Notes: generated by a model not told the origin, from the sequence alone. Shown: positions 52,976 through 63,356, counted from the stretch's first letter. The stretch: 64,000 nt of DNA from Halopiger aswanensis (GCF_003610195.1 NZ_RAPO01000003.1:372001-436000); one strand, 5' to 3'. Program-made: numbers and translations.

Positions 52976-54199
52976 ATGGCTCAGTCGGACCCACTCCTCC
53001 GCGTCGAAAACCTGAAGACACAGTTTTTCACCCAAGCAGGCACGGTACGCGCCGTCGACGGCATCTCCTTCGAGGTCCGCGAGGGCGAGATCGTCGGCCT
53101 CGTCGGCGAGAGCGGCGCCGGCAAGTCGGTCGCCTCGATGAGCCTGCTGCGACTCGTCGAGTCCCCCGGAGAGATCGTCGCCGGCGAGATCACCTACAAG
53201 GGCGAGACCATCTTCGGCCTCGAGGAGGGGCCGGACGGCGAGTTGCGGGAACGCGACGACGTGCTCTCCGACGAGGAGATCCGCACCCGCATCCGGGGTA
53301 ACGAGATCGCCGTCATCTTCCAGGATCCGATGGAGTCGCTGAATCCGGTCTTCACCGTCGGCGGGCAGTTGCGGGAGTTCATCGAGTTGAACCGCGGCCT
53401 CGGTAAAGACGAGGCGCGGCAGGAGGCGGTCGACATGCTCCGCGAGGTCGGCATTCCCGATCCCGAAGAACGGTACGAGGAGTACCCTCACCAGTTCTCG
53501 GGCGGGATGCGCCAGCGCGTGCTGATCGCGATGGCCCTCGCGTGCGAACCGAGCCTCATCATCGCCGACGAGCCGACGACCGCACTGGACGTGACGGTGG
53601 AGGGCCAGATCATCGACCTCGTGGACGAACTGCAGGAGAAGTACGGAACCAGTTTCATCTGGGTGACCCACGATATGGGCGTCGTCGCCGAGATCTGCGA
53701 CCGCGTGAACGTGATGTACCTCGGCGAGATCGTCGAGCAGGCGCCGGTGGACGAATTATTCCACGACACCAAGCACCCCTACACCGACGCCCTGCTGGAC
53801 TCGATTCCCCGCCCCGATCGCACCGTCGAGCAACTCGAGCCGATCGAGGGCGTGATGCCCGAGGCGATCGAGCCGCCCTCGGGCTGTCGGTTCCACCCGC
53901 GCTGTCCCGACGCGCGGGAGGTCTGCCAGCGGGTGCATCCGGAGACGAAGGAAGTCGACCGCGCCGGCGACCACCCGCACCGGGCGGCCTGCGTCAAACA
54001 CGACGCCTTCGACGTGGGCTACGACGAGAGCCCGCCGCTACAAACGGAACCGCAGGTGACGGCCGACACGCCGGAGAGCGCAGAGGGGCAGGGTGGCGGG
54101 AGCACCGAGACGACAGACGGCGAACGAAGCGATACCGACCGGACCGACTACAGCCGCGATGCCCGCGCCGACGGCACCGGAGGTGACGGCCGTGAGTGA
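52976..54199 (+). CDS. Oligopeptide ABC transporter ATPase, DppD type
   Basis: 407 residues. Walker A GESGAGKS (about 42-49), Q loop VIFQDPME, signature FSGGMRQRV, Walker [13 protein letters not shown], switch His in WVTHDMG. The C-terminal oligopeptide-family extension has [14 protein letters not shown] with cysteines as in Opp/Dpp ATPases. Residues 345-407 are a Ser/Thr/Asp tail. It pairs with the next ATPase to drive the two permeases. Confidence 0.95.
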   Translation: MAQSDPLLRVENLKTQFFTQAGTVRAVDGISFEVREGEIVGLVGESGAGKSVASMSLLRLVESPGEIVAGEITYKGETIFGLEEGPDGELRERDDVLSDEEIRTRIRGNEIAVIFQDPMESLNPVFTVGGQLREFIELNRGLGKDEARQEAVDMLREVGIPDPEERYEEYPHQFSGGMRQRVLIAMALACEPSLIIADEPTTALDVTVEGQIIDLVDELQEKYGTSFIWVTHDMGVVAEICDRVNVMYLGEIVEQAPVDELFHDTKHPYTDALLDSIPRPDRTVEQLEPIEGVMPEAIEPPSGCRFHPRCPDAREVCQRVHPETKEVDRAGDHPHRAACVKHDAFDVGYDESPPLQTEPQVTADTPESAEGQGGGSTETTDGERSDTDRTDYSRDARADGTGGDGRE

Positions 54200-55565
54200 C
54201 GTCGGCCGCGTCACGGGTGAGACGGCGACCGACGTCGACGAGGGCGAGTCGCTGCTCGAGGTCGACGGGCTCAAGAAGTACTTCGCCCAGGAGTCGGGCC
54301 TGCTGAGCGGCGTTTCGATCGACACGAGCCAGTTCCCGCCGATCGACGTCGGCCAGGAACGGGTCAAGGCCGTCGACGACGTGAGCTTCGAGGTACGGCG
54401 GGGCGAGACGCTCGGCCTCGTCGGCGAATCGGGCTGCGGGAAGAGCACGCTCGGCCGGACGATCCTCCGGCTGCTCGAGCCGACCGACGGCACGATCGCG
54501 TTCAAGGGCGACGACCTCGCGACGTTAAGCGGCGAGGCGATCCGCGAGAAGCGCTCGGAGATGCAGATGATCTTCCAGGACCCGCAGGCGTCGCTCGATC
54601 CGCGGATGACGGTCGGCCGGATCATCGAGGAGCCGATGCGCGCCCACGGCATGTTAGACGACGAGGGGAGGGAGGCCCGCGCGAAGGAACTGCTCGAGAA
54701 GGTCGGGCTGGATCCGCACCACTACGAGCGCCATCCGCACGCGTTCTCGGGCGGCCAGCGCCAGCGGGTCAACCTCGCGCGAGCGTTGTCGGTCGATCCG
54801 GACTTCGTCGTCTGTGACGAGCCCGTGTCGGCGCTGGACGTCTCCATCCAGGCGCAGGTGCTGAACACGATGGACCAACTGCAGGACGAGTTCGGCCTGA
54901 CCTACCTCTTTATCGCCCACGACCTCTCGGTCATCCGCCACATCTCCGACCGCGTGGCGGTGATGTACCTCGGCAACATCGTCGAGTTGGCCGACAAGGA
55001 GGAGTTGTTCGAAAATCCCCAGCACCCTTACACGGAGGCGCTGCTCGAGTCGATTCCCGTCCCCGATCCGCGCAAGCGAAACGCCCGCGGCGTGCTCGAG
55101 GGCGAGGTGCCGAGTCCGGTGAACCCGCCGTCGGGCTGTCGGTTCCGGACGCGGTGTCCGAAGCTGATCGCACCCGAGCGGTACGAGTTGACCGAGGAAG
55201 AGTGGGCGCACACGCGGGCGTTCATGCGCGCGGTCAAACGCCGCGGGTTCGAGCCGACGGCGGCCGCCGACCTCGAGCGGGAGTTCTTCGACGGCGAACT
55301 GCCGGGCGGCGAGGCGGGCGAGATCGTCGCGGAGGCGCTCGAGTTGATCGCGACCGATTCCGAGCGGAGTGCCGGCGGAAACGGGGCGAGCGCGGAGTCC
55401 TCGGCCGACGGCGAGGGTGCCGCCGTCGACTGGGAGACGGCCACCGAGCGCCTGCTCGAGGCCTTCGCCGAACAAAGTATCTGCGCCCGCGAGCGGCCGG
55501 CCTACGAGGTCGACCCGGCGTACGGCTCGGGGACCCATTACGCGGCCTGTCACCGCCACCGCTGA
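54192..55565 (+). CDS. Oligopeptide ABC transporter ATPase, DppF type
   Basis: About 457 residues from GTG 54192 (overlapping the previous stop by 8 nt); ATG 54159 is an alternative. Walker [10 protein letters not shown] loop MIFQDPQAS, signature FSGGQRQRV, Walker [13 protein letters not shown] and H loop FIAHDLS. The Opp_C part has [10 protein letters not shown]. The C-terminal 120 residues are a helical acidic extension longer than normal, ending in [26 protein letters not shown] insertion between the two N-terminal strands is typical for DppF. Confidence 0.94.
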   Translation: MSDVGRVTGETATDVDEGESLLEVDGLKKYFAQESGLLSGVSIDTSQFPPIDVGQERVKAVDDVSFEVRRGETLGLVGESGCGKSTLGRTILRLLEPTDGTIAFKGDDLATLSGEAIREKRSEMQMIFQDPQASLDPRMTVGRIIEEPMRAHGMLDDEGREARAKELLEKVGLDPHHYERHPHAFSGGQRQRVNLARALSVDPDFVVCDEPVSALDVSIQAQVLNTMDQLQDEFGLTYLFIAHDLSVIRHISDRVAVMYLGNIVELADKEELFENPQHPYTEALLESIPVPDPRKRNARGVLEGEVPSPVNPPSGCRFRTRCPKLIAPERYELTEEEWAHTRAFMRAVKRRGFEPTAAADLEREFFDGELPGGEAGEIVAEALELIATDSERSAGGNGASAESSADGEGAAVDWETATERLLEAFAEQSICARERPAYEVDPAYGSGTHYAACHRHR

Positions 55566-55811
55566 GACAAGGGCCTTACGGCGCGAGGCGACTCGAGCGC
55601 CGATCGGAACCGGCCGTGCGACCGACTGTTCTACGCATCACGGCAGTTCCGACCGACCGGACTGATCTGACCAGTTGTAATTCTTATCGGTTAGTTCGGC
55701 GACGAATACACACATCGTGCATGCTATCCACCAACGAATGAAGAACGATTAACCAACACGGTCTATCGCTGCAAAAATACTTATCCGTGTGCCCCGAGTA
55801 TTTACTCGTGT

Positions 55812-55967
55812 ATGAGTAAGATCCTCGCTCTGATGGCAACGTACACGCAGACCGGCGCAAAGATCCGACGAACGATCGAACACTCCCCCGACTTCGGCGA
55901 CAACGAGTCGGCGGACGACGACAGCCCCTCGGGACGCATTCCACCGGGCGGCATGCTCACCGGATAA
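55812..55967 (+). CDS. Small hypothetical protein, 51 residues
   Basis: Reads MSKILALMATYTQTGAKIRR, then an acidic Asp-rich part and GRIPPGGMLTG at the end. TATA-like AAATACTTATCC at about 55772-55783 is about 30 nt upstream of the ATG, with an AT-rich surround, so expression is plausible. The amphipathic start could touch the membrane. No family recognised. The gap 55566-55811 has this promoter and a second AT-rich stretch near 55680, and no other gene. Confidence 0.5.
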   Translation: MSKILALMATYTQTGAKIRRTIEHSPDFGDNESADDDSPSGRIPPGGMLTG

Positions 55968-56057
55968 CGGGGGCAACACGGTTGCACGGACCGCAATCCG
56001 ACCGCTGCTTTTCATCCACCCGACTCGACCGCCTCGCCGGCCGGTCGACGCCGGGTT

Positions 56058-56642
56058 TCACTCGAGTTCGATAACAGTCGAATCGCTCGGCCGATAGCGA
56101 TCCGCGTGCGTCGCGACGAACGCTTCGATTTCGTACTCGCCGGGGCCTGGAACGACTGATTCGTGCCGAGCACCCGTTCGCTCGAGTCGCCCGTTCCACG
56201 TGACGGTCGCGCGCTTTCGCTCGCCGCCGCGGAACGAGATCGAGGACGGCCGATCTCGGACGTAGCGTCGCTCGTCAGTAGCCTCGAGTTCGCCGTCGAC
56301 GCGCCAGTCCCACGGTCGCTGGCGCGGCGTCGGCACCTCGACCGGGAGCGGGAGCCGATTCCGGAACGCGACGGTGATCTCGACGGGATCGCCGCGCGCG
56401 TAGACCGCGCGGTCGGTCTCGACCGCGACGTCGATCGCGCGCCGCGCGACGGCTGCGGGCACGAGCCGCTCGAGGCCGAGGCCGGCGGTGAGGGCGTACG
56501 TCGACGCAGCCTCGAGGCCGGCGTCGTGACGCGAGTGCGGGTCCGCGCCCGACTGCGCGTCTCGAGTCGTCCCGGACCGCGAGCGGAAGCGAGACTGCGA
56601 GTCCGAACGCGATCGGTCGCTTCGCGGTCGGGAATCGTCCAT
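56058..56642 (-). CDS. Ig-like (BsuPI/CARDB-like) cytoplasmic protein
   Basis: 194 residues. The first 50 are Ser/Arg/Asp-rich linker. After a hydrophobic patch (AASTYALTAGLGLERLVPAA), a beta-sandwich follows: VYARGDPVEITVAFRNRLPL, then WDWRVDGELEAT and SISFRGGERKRATVTWNGRL, and PGEYEIEAFVATHADRY. This order resembles intracellular proteinase inhibitor (BsuPI) or CARDB folds and a haloarchaeal DUF I recall as DUF7974. No catalytic role is expected. Confidence 0.7.
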   Translation of the reverse strand: MDDSRPRSDRSRSDSQSRFRSRSGTTRDAQSGADPHSRHDAGLEAASTYALTAGLGLERLVPAAVARRAIDVAVETDRAVYARGDPVEITVAFRNRLPLPVEVPTPRQRPWDWRVDGELEATDERRYVRDRPSSISFRGGERKRATVTWNGRLERTGARHESVVPGPGEYEIEAFVATHADRYRPSDSTVIELE

Positions 56643-56811
56643 GAGCGGAGCCACGACGCCGAACCCAGTAAAGCTAGCCTCGAGGTGCACGTGGAGTGCG
56701 CTCACGCGTAGTGCGAGAGACGTCCGCATCCGTCGATAACGGCCGTGTTACCTGGGGAAACCGATGTCCAAGAACGGCTATTACGGTAGCGTTTCTACAG
56801 TTGGTTACACG

Positions 56812-57264
56812 ATGTTACCAGCAATCGAATCGGTACCGTTGCAGTTCGACGGCCCGTTCGCGGCCGAACTGTTTCTCGTCGCGCGCATCCTGTTTGGCGG
56901 CACGCTCGCCTTTACGGGACTGAATCACTTCCTCGACCTCGAGAACATGGCGGGCTACGCCGAGATGAAGGGCATTCCGGCGCCGAAAGCGTCGGTCGCG
57001 CTGTCCGGTCTGGCACTCGTGTTCGGCGGCCTCGGCGTCGTCCTCGGCGTCTTCCCGGGACTTGCGGCCGCCGCGCTCGGGGTCTTCCTACTGGTCGCGA
57101 CGCCGACGATGCACGACTTCTGGGCCGTCCCCGAGGAGCAGCGACAGTCGGAACTGACGAGTTTCCTGAAGAACGTCGGCCTGCTCGGCGCGTCGATCGC
57201 GCTGTTCGCGGTTGCCGCCCTCGAGTGGCCGTACGCGCTCGGATTCGGACTCGGTCCCTTCTAA
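56812..57264 (+). CDS. DoxX-family membrane protein
   Basis: 150 residues with four hydrophobic helices and the DoxX hallmark of LVARILFGGTLAFTGLNHFL (about 20-39) and PTMHDFWA near 103. DoxX proteins sit in the membrane and are linked to thiosulfate oxidation or redox stress depending on context. ATG 56812 has TATA-like CTATTAC 28-34 nt upstream; an in-frame ATG at 56764 would overlap that promoter. Confidence 0.88.
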   Translation: MLPAIESVPLQFDGPFAAELFLVARILFGGTLAFTGLNHFLDLENMAGYAEMKGIPAPKASVALSGLALVFGGLGVVLGVFPGLAAAALGVFLLVATPTMHDFWAVPEEQRQSELTSFLKNVGLLGASIALFAVAALEWPYALGFGLGPF

Positions 57265-57349
57265 CGCTGCTACCGGCTATCGGTTACCGGCTAGTCCAAC
57301 AGCGACTAGTAATTCGGAATCGAAAGAGTAGAGGATCCCCCAACCCCCG

Positions 57350-57517
57350 TTATCGCCAAGCAGTCAGCGTCGGTGCATCATCGGCCTGCATCGAAAGCCA
57401 GGCATCGTCGGCCGAAATATCGGCGATGACGTACGCGTCGCCGTCGCTCGCGTCGGTCGAATCGATCGACCCGACGATCGTCTCGTTCTCCGCCATGGCG
57501 TGGGGGTTCGTCGCCAT
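57350..57517 (-). CDS. DUF7556-like small protein
   Basis: 55 residues: MATNPHAMAENETIVGSIDS, then GDAYVIADISADDAWLSMQ and the ending ADDAPTLTAWR. The segment VIADI..DDAWLS and ..APTL..WR is conserved in a haloarchaeal small-protein family (I recall DUF7556). Acidic, no motifs for metal or nucleotide. It is convergent with doxX. The frame is open further upstream, but the codons before Met are not family-like. Confidence 0.75.
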   Translation of the reverse strand: MATNPHAMAENETIVGSIDSTDASDGDAYVIADISADDAWLSMQADDAPTLTAWR

Positions 57518-57648
57518 GTATGTTACTGTCTCCCACCCACATATAAAGTCGTCGAATCGGACTGTCCGTCGGACGGACCGATCAGCCGTCGGGGTCGCCG
57601 GCGTGTGAAACACTGGGTTTATACTCATTTTCGCCGTACCGTGGTGAT

Positions 57649-58503
57649 ATGAACGTAGCCGACGCGATGACGCCCCGCGAGGACGTGGTAACCGTGGAGC
57701 TGCCGGGTACCCGGTCCGACGTCCTCGAGTACCTGCAAGAACAGCCGTTCTCGTCGGTCCCGGTCGTCAAACCGACCGACGACGGGCCGGAGTATCGGGG
57801 CCTGATCTCCCGGAACGCCCTGATCGAACAGCCCGACGAGGACCAGCTGGTTATGCTGATGGACGAGGACGTGCCGACCACCACGGCCGACACCGCGCTC
57901 GAGGACGTCGCGCGGACGATGGTCGAGCAGGGCGCGCGTCGCGTCCCGGTCGTCGACGGTGAGTTCGAGGGAATCGTCACCGTCACCGACGTCGTCCACG
58001 CGATCGCGACCGGCGACCAGCCGACCGACGACACCGTCGAGGCGTGGGCCAGCGAGAACGTGAACACGACCTACGAGGAGACGCCACTGCCGGTCGCCGA
58101 ACGTGAGCTCTCCTACGCGAACGTTCCCTACGCCGTCGCGCTCGACGACGACGGCCGGATGAGCGGCATCCTCACGATCGTCGACGTGCTCGAGGTCGCT
58201 CGCATCGTCGAGGGAGAGGAGGAGACCGGCGACAACTTCGGCGACCAGGACGACGAGTGGTCCTGGGAGGGCATCAAGGCCGTCGGCAGCCGCTACCTGC
58301 CCACGCGGGACATCGAGATTCCCGCCGGCCCCGTCAGCGAGTTCATGAGCGACGACGTCGTCACGGTCTCGGCGAACACGTCGATCCAGGAGGCCGCACA
58401 GCGGATGATCAGCAACGACATCGAACAGATTCCGATGGTGACCGGCGAGCAGCTCGTCGGCATCGTCTGCGACGTCGACATCTTGGAGGCACTCTATGAG
58501 TGA
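57649..58503 (+). CDS. Four-CBS-domain protein
   Basis: 284 residues holding four CBS motifs: MNVADAMTPREDVVTVEL (start), LMDEDVPTTTADTALEDVAR (about 65), the third with VNTTYEETPLPVAERELSYA (about 138), and VSEFMSDDVVTVSANTSIQE (about 228). The pairs bind adenine nucleotides such as AMP or ATP. TATA-like GGTTTATACT is 24-33 nt before the ATG. The gene overlaps glyS by 8 nt, so it may report the energy state for translation, by context only. Confidence 0.92.
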   Translation: MNVADAMTPREDVVTVELPGTRSDVLEYLQEQPFSSVPVVKPTDDGPEYRGLISRNALIEQPDEDQLVMLMDEDVPTTTADTALEDVARTMVEQGARRVPVVDGEFEGIVTVTDVVHAIATGDQPTDDTVEAWASENVNTTYEETPLPVAERELSYANVPYAVALDDDGRMSGILTIVDVLEVARIVEGEEETGDNFGDQDDEWSWEGIKAVGSRYLPTRDIEIPAGPVSEFMSDDVVTVSANTSIQEAAQRMISNDIEQIPMVTGEQLVGIVCDVDILEALYE

Positions 58504-60268
58504 ACAACAACACCCCGAGGAGCGTACGGCGACGAGCGAGAAACTGGTTGAACTGGCCAAGCGACGCGGCTACTTCTTCCAGTCCTCCGGGGCGTACGGC
58601 GGCGTCGGCGGCTTCTACACCTTCGGCCCGCAGGGCGCGTCACTGAAGGGCAACGTCGAGGACGCCTGGCGCGACCGCTTCGCGGTCGCCGAGGGTAATA
58701 TGGAGATCGACGCGCCGACGATCATGCCCGAACCCGTCTTCGAGGCCTCCGGACATCTGGACGGCTTCGACGACATGCTCGTCGAGTGTCCCGAGTGCGG
58801 CGAGAGCCACCGCGCGGACCACGTCGTCGAGGACAACACGGAGTACGAGGACGCCGAGAGCCTCCCGATCCCGGAGGTCGAAGAAGTCATCGCGGAGTAC
58901 GAACTCGTCTGTCCCTCCTGCAGCGCCGGCCTCGCGGGCCAGGCCGTCGAGGCGTTCAACCTCATGTTCGCGACGAACATCGGTCCCGGCGACTCCGACC
59001 CGGGCTACATGCGCCCCGAAACGGCCCAGGGCATCTTCGTCGAGTTCCCGCGCCTGAAGGAGTACGCCCGGAACCAACTGCCCTTCGGCGTCACCCAGAT
59101 CGGCCGCGCCTACCGCAACGAGATCAGCCCGCGGCGCTCCATCATTCGGACGCGGGAGTTCACGCAGGCCGAACTCGAGTACTTCATCGATCCCGAAACC
59201 GACAAGCCGGACCTCTCGACGGTCGAGGACGTCGAAGTGACGCTGTACCCGGCCAGCGAGCAGAACAAGGACGACGGCGAGGAGATCGAGACGACCATCG
59301 GCGCGGCCGTCGAGGAGGGCATCATCGGCGACGAGTGGGTCGCCTACTTCCTCGGCGTCGCGAAGCCGTGGTACGACGCGGTCGGCGTCGACATGGACCG
59401 ATTCCGGTTCCGTCAGCACCTCTCGGGCGAGCGCGCTCACTACGCGGCGGACTGCTGGGACGCCGAGAGCGAGATCGACGGCAACTGGATCGAGATGGCC
59501 GGCTTCGCCTACCGCGGCGACTACGACCTCTCGAAGCACGGCGAGCACGCCGACGACCGCTTTACGATCTTCAAGCAGTACGACGAACCGAAGACCGTCG
59601 AGCGCGCGACGGTCGACCCCGACATGAGCTACCTCGGCCCCGAGTTCGGCGGGGACGCGCAGGCCGTCGTGCAAAAGCTCGAGGACCTCGCGGCCCGCGA
59701 TCGATCCGCGTTCGAGGGCGACACCGTCGAGATCACGCTCGAGGGCGAGACCCACGAGATTCCGACCGAAAAGACCGGCTTCAGCGTCGAGGAACAGACC
59801 GAAGCGGGCGAACACATCACGCCCCACGTCGTCGAACCCTCCTTCGGCGTCGACCGACTGGTCTACACCGTCCTGCACCACGCCTACCGCGAGGACGAGG
59901 TCGACGGCGAGGAGCGGACGTACCTCGAACTCGAGCCCGAGGTCGCCCCGACTTTCGTCGGCGTCTTCCCGCTCCAGACCGACGACGAACTGGTCGAGCA
60001 AGCGCAGGATATCGTCGCCGACCTCCGCGAGGTCGGCCTCTCGGTGACCTACGACGACTCGGGCAACATCGGCCGGCGCTACCGCCGCCAGGACGAGGTC
60101 GGCACGCCGTTCTGCGTGACCGTCGACTTCGAGACCCTCGAGGAAGAGGAGACGACGGTTACGGTGCGCGAACGAGACACGACCGAGCAAAAGCGGCTGC
60201 CCGTCGACGAACTCCCCGAGACGCTGTCGGCGCTTCGCAGCGGCGACCTCGCGTTCGAGGAGCTGTAA
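58496..60268 (+). CDS. glyS: Glycyl-tRNA synthetase (class IIa)
   Basis: A 590-residue alpha2-type enzyme. Motif 1 region GYFFQSSGAYGGVGGFYTFG, a zinc-like insertion with CPECGESH and CPSC, FPRLKEYARNQLPFGVTQIG in motif 2 with RTREFTQAELEYF, and motif 3 with EPSFGVDRLVYTVL near 445. The C-terminal anticodon domain is FPLQTDDELVEQAQDI and onwards. Length fits. The ATG lies in ATGAGTGA at the end of the CBS gene, giving an 8-nt overlap. Confidence 0.97.
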   Translation: MSEQQHPEERTATSEKLVELAKRRGYFFQSSGAYGGVGGFYTFGPQGASLKGNVEDAWRDRFAVAEGNMEIDAPTIMPEPVFEASGHLDGFDDMLVECPECGESHRADHVVEDNTEYEDAESLPIPEVEEVIAEYELVCPSCSAGLAGQAVEAFNLMFATNIGPGDSDPGYMRPETAQGIFVEFPRLKEYARNQLPFGVTQIGRAYRNEISPRRSIIRTREFTQAELEYFIDPETDKPDLSTVEDVEVTLYPASEQNKDDGEEIETTIGAAVEEGIIGDEWVAYFLGVAKPWYDAVGVDMDRFRFRQHLSGERAHYAADCWDAESEIDGNWIEMAGFAYRGDYDLSKHGEHADDRFTIFKQYDEPKTVERATVDPDMSYLGPEFGGDAQAVVQKLEDLAARDRSAFEGDTVEITLEGETHEIPTEKTGFSVEEQTEAGEHITPHVVEPSFGVDRLVYTVLHHAYREDEVDGEERTYLELEPEVAPTFVGVFPLQTDDELVEQAQDIVADLREVGLSVTYDDSGNIGRRYRRQDEVGTPFCVTVDFETLEEEETTVTVRERDTTEQKRLPVDELPETLSALRSGDLAFEEL

Positions 60269-60377
60269 CGCTCGTACCCCACCTGCGCCCGCACCCGGAC
60301 CACCGGTACGTTCGCGAACATTTCTCAACTGAATGTAACCGACGGACTGAAGGTCGTCTCCGTCGAGCGATGCAGTG

Positions 60378-60968
60378 ATGGCCGACGAACTGAAGCGACG
60401 GCTGGTCCACGCGAGCGGCTCCGGGCTGGTCGCGCTCTACCTGCTCGCGGACGCCCTCGAGCTGGGGCTGACGTGGGCGCGCTTTCGCGTTCTGATGGTC
60501 GTCCTCGCAACCGGCGCGCTCGTCCTCGAGTTCGTTCGGCTTCGGATCGGTCTCAACTGGCGGCTCTACGACGTGCTCACCCGCGACTACGAGGAGGACA
60601 ACCCCGCGGGATACGCCCTCTACCTGCTCAGCATGACCGCCGTCGTTCTCGCGTTCGAGCCGGCTATCGCCCTCCCCGCGATGTTGATGCTCGCGCTCGG
60701 CGACCCGATCAGCGGAGCCGTCTCGGACAACACGCTAAAGCGGGTCAAGGGGCCGAAGGTGCTCGCGACGATGTTCGTCGTCTCGGCGCTGCTCGCCGCG
60801 CCCTTCCTCGCCGACTCGCCGCTGGCCGTACTCGCGGCGGCACTCGGCGCGACCGTCGCCGACGGCGTTACGCTCGAGATTCGGACCTACATCATCGACG
60901 ACAACCTGACGATCCCGATCTACGCCGCCGGGCTGGCGTGGCTGGCCCTCGAGTTCGGGCCCATGTAA
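60378..60968 (+). CDS. Dolichol/polyprenol kinase-like membrane protein
   Basis: 196 residues, about six helices. The start ELKRRLVHASGSGLVALYLL and the central LALGDPISGAVSDNTLKRVK with an Asp-Pro and Gly-x-x-x-D, followed by VTLEIRTYIIDDNLTIPI, are conserved in the SEC59/dolichol-kinase group, CTP-dependent kinases of polyprenols. In haloarchaea dolichol phosphate carries N-glycans, so a role in surface glycosylation is plausible. GTG at 60375 could also start it. It precedes a convergent glycosyltransferase. Confidence 0.85.
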   Translation: MADELKRRLVHASGSGLVALYLLADALELGLTWARFRVLMVVLATGALVLEFVRLRIGLNWRLYDVLTRDYEEDNPAGYALYLLSMTAVVLAFEPAIALPAMLMLALGDPISGAVSDNTLKRVKGPKVLATMFVVSALLAAPFLADSPLAVLAAALGATVADGVTLEIRTYIIDDNLTIPIYAAGLAWLALEFGPM

Positions 60969-60990
60969 GCGGAAGTGTGAGTTGCCGCTC

Positions 60991-62235
60991 TCAGTCCCCG
61001 AAGACGGACGATTCGAACGCCTCGTCGGACTCGCGCAGGAGTCGATCGGTCCCGTCGTGGGCCGCGAGTTCGCCGGGTTCCAGTTCGTCGTGGAACGTCT
61101 CGATCCTCTCCGGGACGACCTTCTCGGTGACGTCGAACGTCGTCGCAGGCTGAAAAATACCCCAGAGCGCGCCGATCGCGTGGGTCACGACGGCGACCGG
61201 CGTTAGCACGAGAACCGGCAGCCAGAGGAGCGGATGCTTCCGGTAGGCGACCAGGCCCCCGCTCATGTAGACGAAGAGGATACCCGCGAGAACGGCGGCG
61301 ACCGAGCCGTACCACTCGAGGGTCGGAAGCTGTCCCGGCGCGAGGTACGCGGCGAGAGCGACGACCGGGACCAGCGGCGAGAGCCCCCAGACGATGACTC
61401 GAGTGTAGTACAGCGGCCGGTAGCGGCGCGGCAGGATGTGCCCGTCGGCGATCGTCCCGGAGATCCACCGCCGGCGCTGTCTGATCAACTGGCGCACCGA
61501 CGGCGGCGCCTGGTTTCGAAATCGGGTGTCGAGCAGCCGGTAGGAGAGGTCGCCCGCGTCGGCGGCCCGCCAGATGAAGTTCGTATCCTCGGTGATGGTG
61601 CGCGCGTCCCAGGTGACCGCGTCCTCGAGCGACGCCCGGACGGCGATCCCGCCACCCCACGCGTAGAGGGGGTATCGCAGGCGGTGAAAACCGAGCTGCT
61701 CGAGTTGGTAGCCGACGCGGAACAGCTCACAGAGGTACGCGAGCCGGGAGCCGGTGTAGATCGGCTTCTCGGTGAACTGGACGACGTCGGCGTCCGGCAG
61801 GCCGTCGAAGCCGGTCATGATCGTATCCTCGTCGAGGTAGAGCACGTACTCCGACTCGCAGGGAACGTTTTGGCGAGCCCACTCGACGGCCCGTCCCTTT
61901 CTGACTGCCGTGCAGTCGAACTCGTCGGGGACGACGTGGACGGTCGCCCCGTCGATCGACAGCTCCGATTCGGCGATCACGCGAACGTCCGCGATCGCGT
62001 CGGGCACGGCGTTGACCGTCGCCTGGACGACGGGTTCGGCGTCGACGGTCAGGATCCGAACTTGTACGTCGTCCGGTCCCCACGGCCGGTCCTCGTCCGC
62101 AACGCGCCAGCCGCGGGCGAACACGAGCGTCTCGAGGAGCCACCAGCCCGCCGAGAAGCCGTACAGCCCCAATCCCACCCAGAGGACCGCGACGAGCGCG
62201 CCCGATAACGGATTCGCGAAAAAGAACTCGAGCAT
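60991..62235 (-). CDS. Membrane glycosyltransferase family 2
   Basis: 414 residues: one N-terminal helix pair, the GT-A domain with VRILTVDAEPVVQATVNA, YVLYLDEDTIMTGFDGL (D-x-D type), ITEDTNFIWRA (catalytic E-D) and the Q-x-x-R-W box RQRRRWISG, then four helices. This is the cellulose-synthase-like layout for a processive or polymer-building enzyme. Donor and product unknown. ATG 62235 is supported by a conserved hydrophobic start (MLEFFFANPLSG). Confidence 0.88.
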   Translation of the reverse strand: MLEFFFANPLSGALVAVLWVGLGLYGFSAGWWLLETLVFARGWRVADEDRPWGPDDVQVRILTVDAEPVVQATVNAVPDAIADVRVIAESELSIDGATVHVVPDEFDCTAVRKGRAVEWARQNVPCESEYVLYLDEDTIMTGFDGLPDADVVQFTEKPIYTGSRLAYLCELFRVGYQLEQLGFHRLRYPLYAWGGGIAVRASLEDAVTWDARTITEDTNFIWRAADAGDLSYRLLDTRFRNQAPPSVRQLIRQRRRWISGTIADGHILPRRYRPLYYTRVIVWGLSPLVPVVALAAYLAPGQLPTLEWYGSVAAVLAGILFVYMSGGLVAYRKHPLLWLPVLVLTPVAVVTHAIGALWGIFQPATTFDVTEKVVPERIETFHDELEPGELAAHDGTDRLLRESDEAFESSVFGD

Positions 62236-62796
62236 GTACTGTCTACTGCTACTGACTGTACCGTCAGATGACAATAAGATTGGCGACTCGGGCCGTAAGA
62301 CGGTTACTGATGGCAATCGCGGCGCGTGAAATCGAAGTCGGTCCGTTCGTCAGGTGGAGTCAGCGAGGAACACAGCGCGTGCGACGATGCCACAAAGATC
62401 TATTGGAACGGCTCGAAATCGCCCGTATTGCACTCGAGCGAGAGACATTTCCACCGGCAATAGGAGTCGTGGTCGCCGAGCGGAAACGACGGTTTGAATC
62501 GACGTATAAATTCCCATTACACAGATCGACGAGGACAATCCGGCGATACGGACGGGGTCTCGGGGAGTCTGTTCGCCCGAGACATCTGCGTGTTACTCGT
62601 ACGGACGGCACCGTTTCCGTACTCAAATAAGACACATATCAATGGAACTATATCTCGCGCTTAATACGCTCACCGGCGCTACTCCCTGTCGGGTCACGTA
62701 CACGAGGACGGCGAGGCGTCCTGACAACGGGGCGTCCCACCGGGGCCTAGACCAGTGGCGACGCCGTCTCCCCGTACGTGCCCGGAGTGTAAAAGC
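62236..62796. other. 561-nt gap with no convincing gene
   Basis: Two overlapping frames (62268-62630 plus and 62360-62635 minus) are basic, Arg-rich and without family features; I reject them. The right part holds a short AT-rich stretch (AACTATATC near 62650), likely the promoter of the secreted protein downstream, and a GGACG-GCGAGG-CGTCC hairpin near 62707-62722 in its leader. Confidence 0.5.
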
Positions 62797-63135
62797 ATGA
62801 AGCGAACACTTGCAATCGTACTTACAATCGCAGTCGTCGGTGGCCTCCTGTTTATGGGCACAGCCGCTGCACAGGACAACCAAACCGACCAAGATGCGGA
62901 TCTCGATCAAGCCGCTGCGAACGTCGCTGATCTCACGCAGGAACAGAATCAGGCGAACACGAACTCGCTCTCCGGCGAGACGGGCGACGCACCGTTGATC
63001 CAGGTCCAGCAATCGGATCAAACGAACTTCGGTGAACAAAGCGCGGATGTCGATCAAGACATCGAGCAAGACACCAGCCTCGAGCAGGAGATCCAACGAA
63101 TCGTCGAGGAGGCCTTAAACGGCAATACAGGATAG
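62797..63135 (+). CDS. Secreted Gln/Asp/Asn-rich small protein
   Basis: 112 residues. A Sec signal (KRTLAIVLTIAVVGGLLFMG, cleavage after TAAA) leads to an 85-residue mature part made of Gln, Asp, Asn, Ala and Thr with few aromatics. Irregular Q-x(n)-N/D spacing (DQAAANVADLTQEQNQANTN and similar) recalls amyloid-like curlin repeats or a coiled stalk. No function is recognised. ATG 62797 puts the signal at once; the longer frame with CPEC has no support. Confidence 0.6.
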   Translation: MKRTLAIVLTIAVVGGLLFMGTAAAQDNQTDQDADLDQAAANVADLTQEQNQANTNSLSGETGDAPLIQVQQSDQTNFGEQSADVDQDIEQDTSLEQEIQRIVEEALNGNTG

Positions 63136-63356
63136 ACCGCCAAGCCACGGAGACGCCTCGAACGCTGGAGTGACGCTCCACACCCCGGAATAGAGAGCAC
63201 GCGCGTTAGGAGTGTTCTCACGGAGGCGGCGAGCCGTCGATGCGTTGCCCACTGTTTCTCGTCCGCCGCCTCCGTTCGACGCGCGCTATCCTCACCGGCC
63301 TGAGCACGACCCGAGGCTGGCGACGTCGGCAAACCCACGCTCTGCCCCGATTCCGA

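Noticed and set aside
62268-62630. 120-codon plus-strand frame after the glycosyltransferase
   Set aside because: Highly basic and Arg-rich, opposite to the acidic proteome, and its start overlaps the promoter region of the neighbour.
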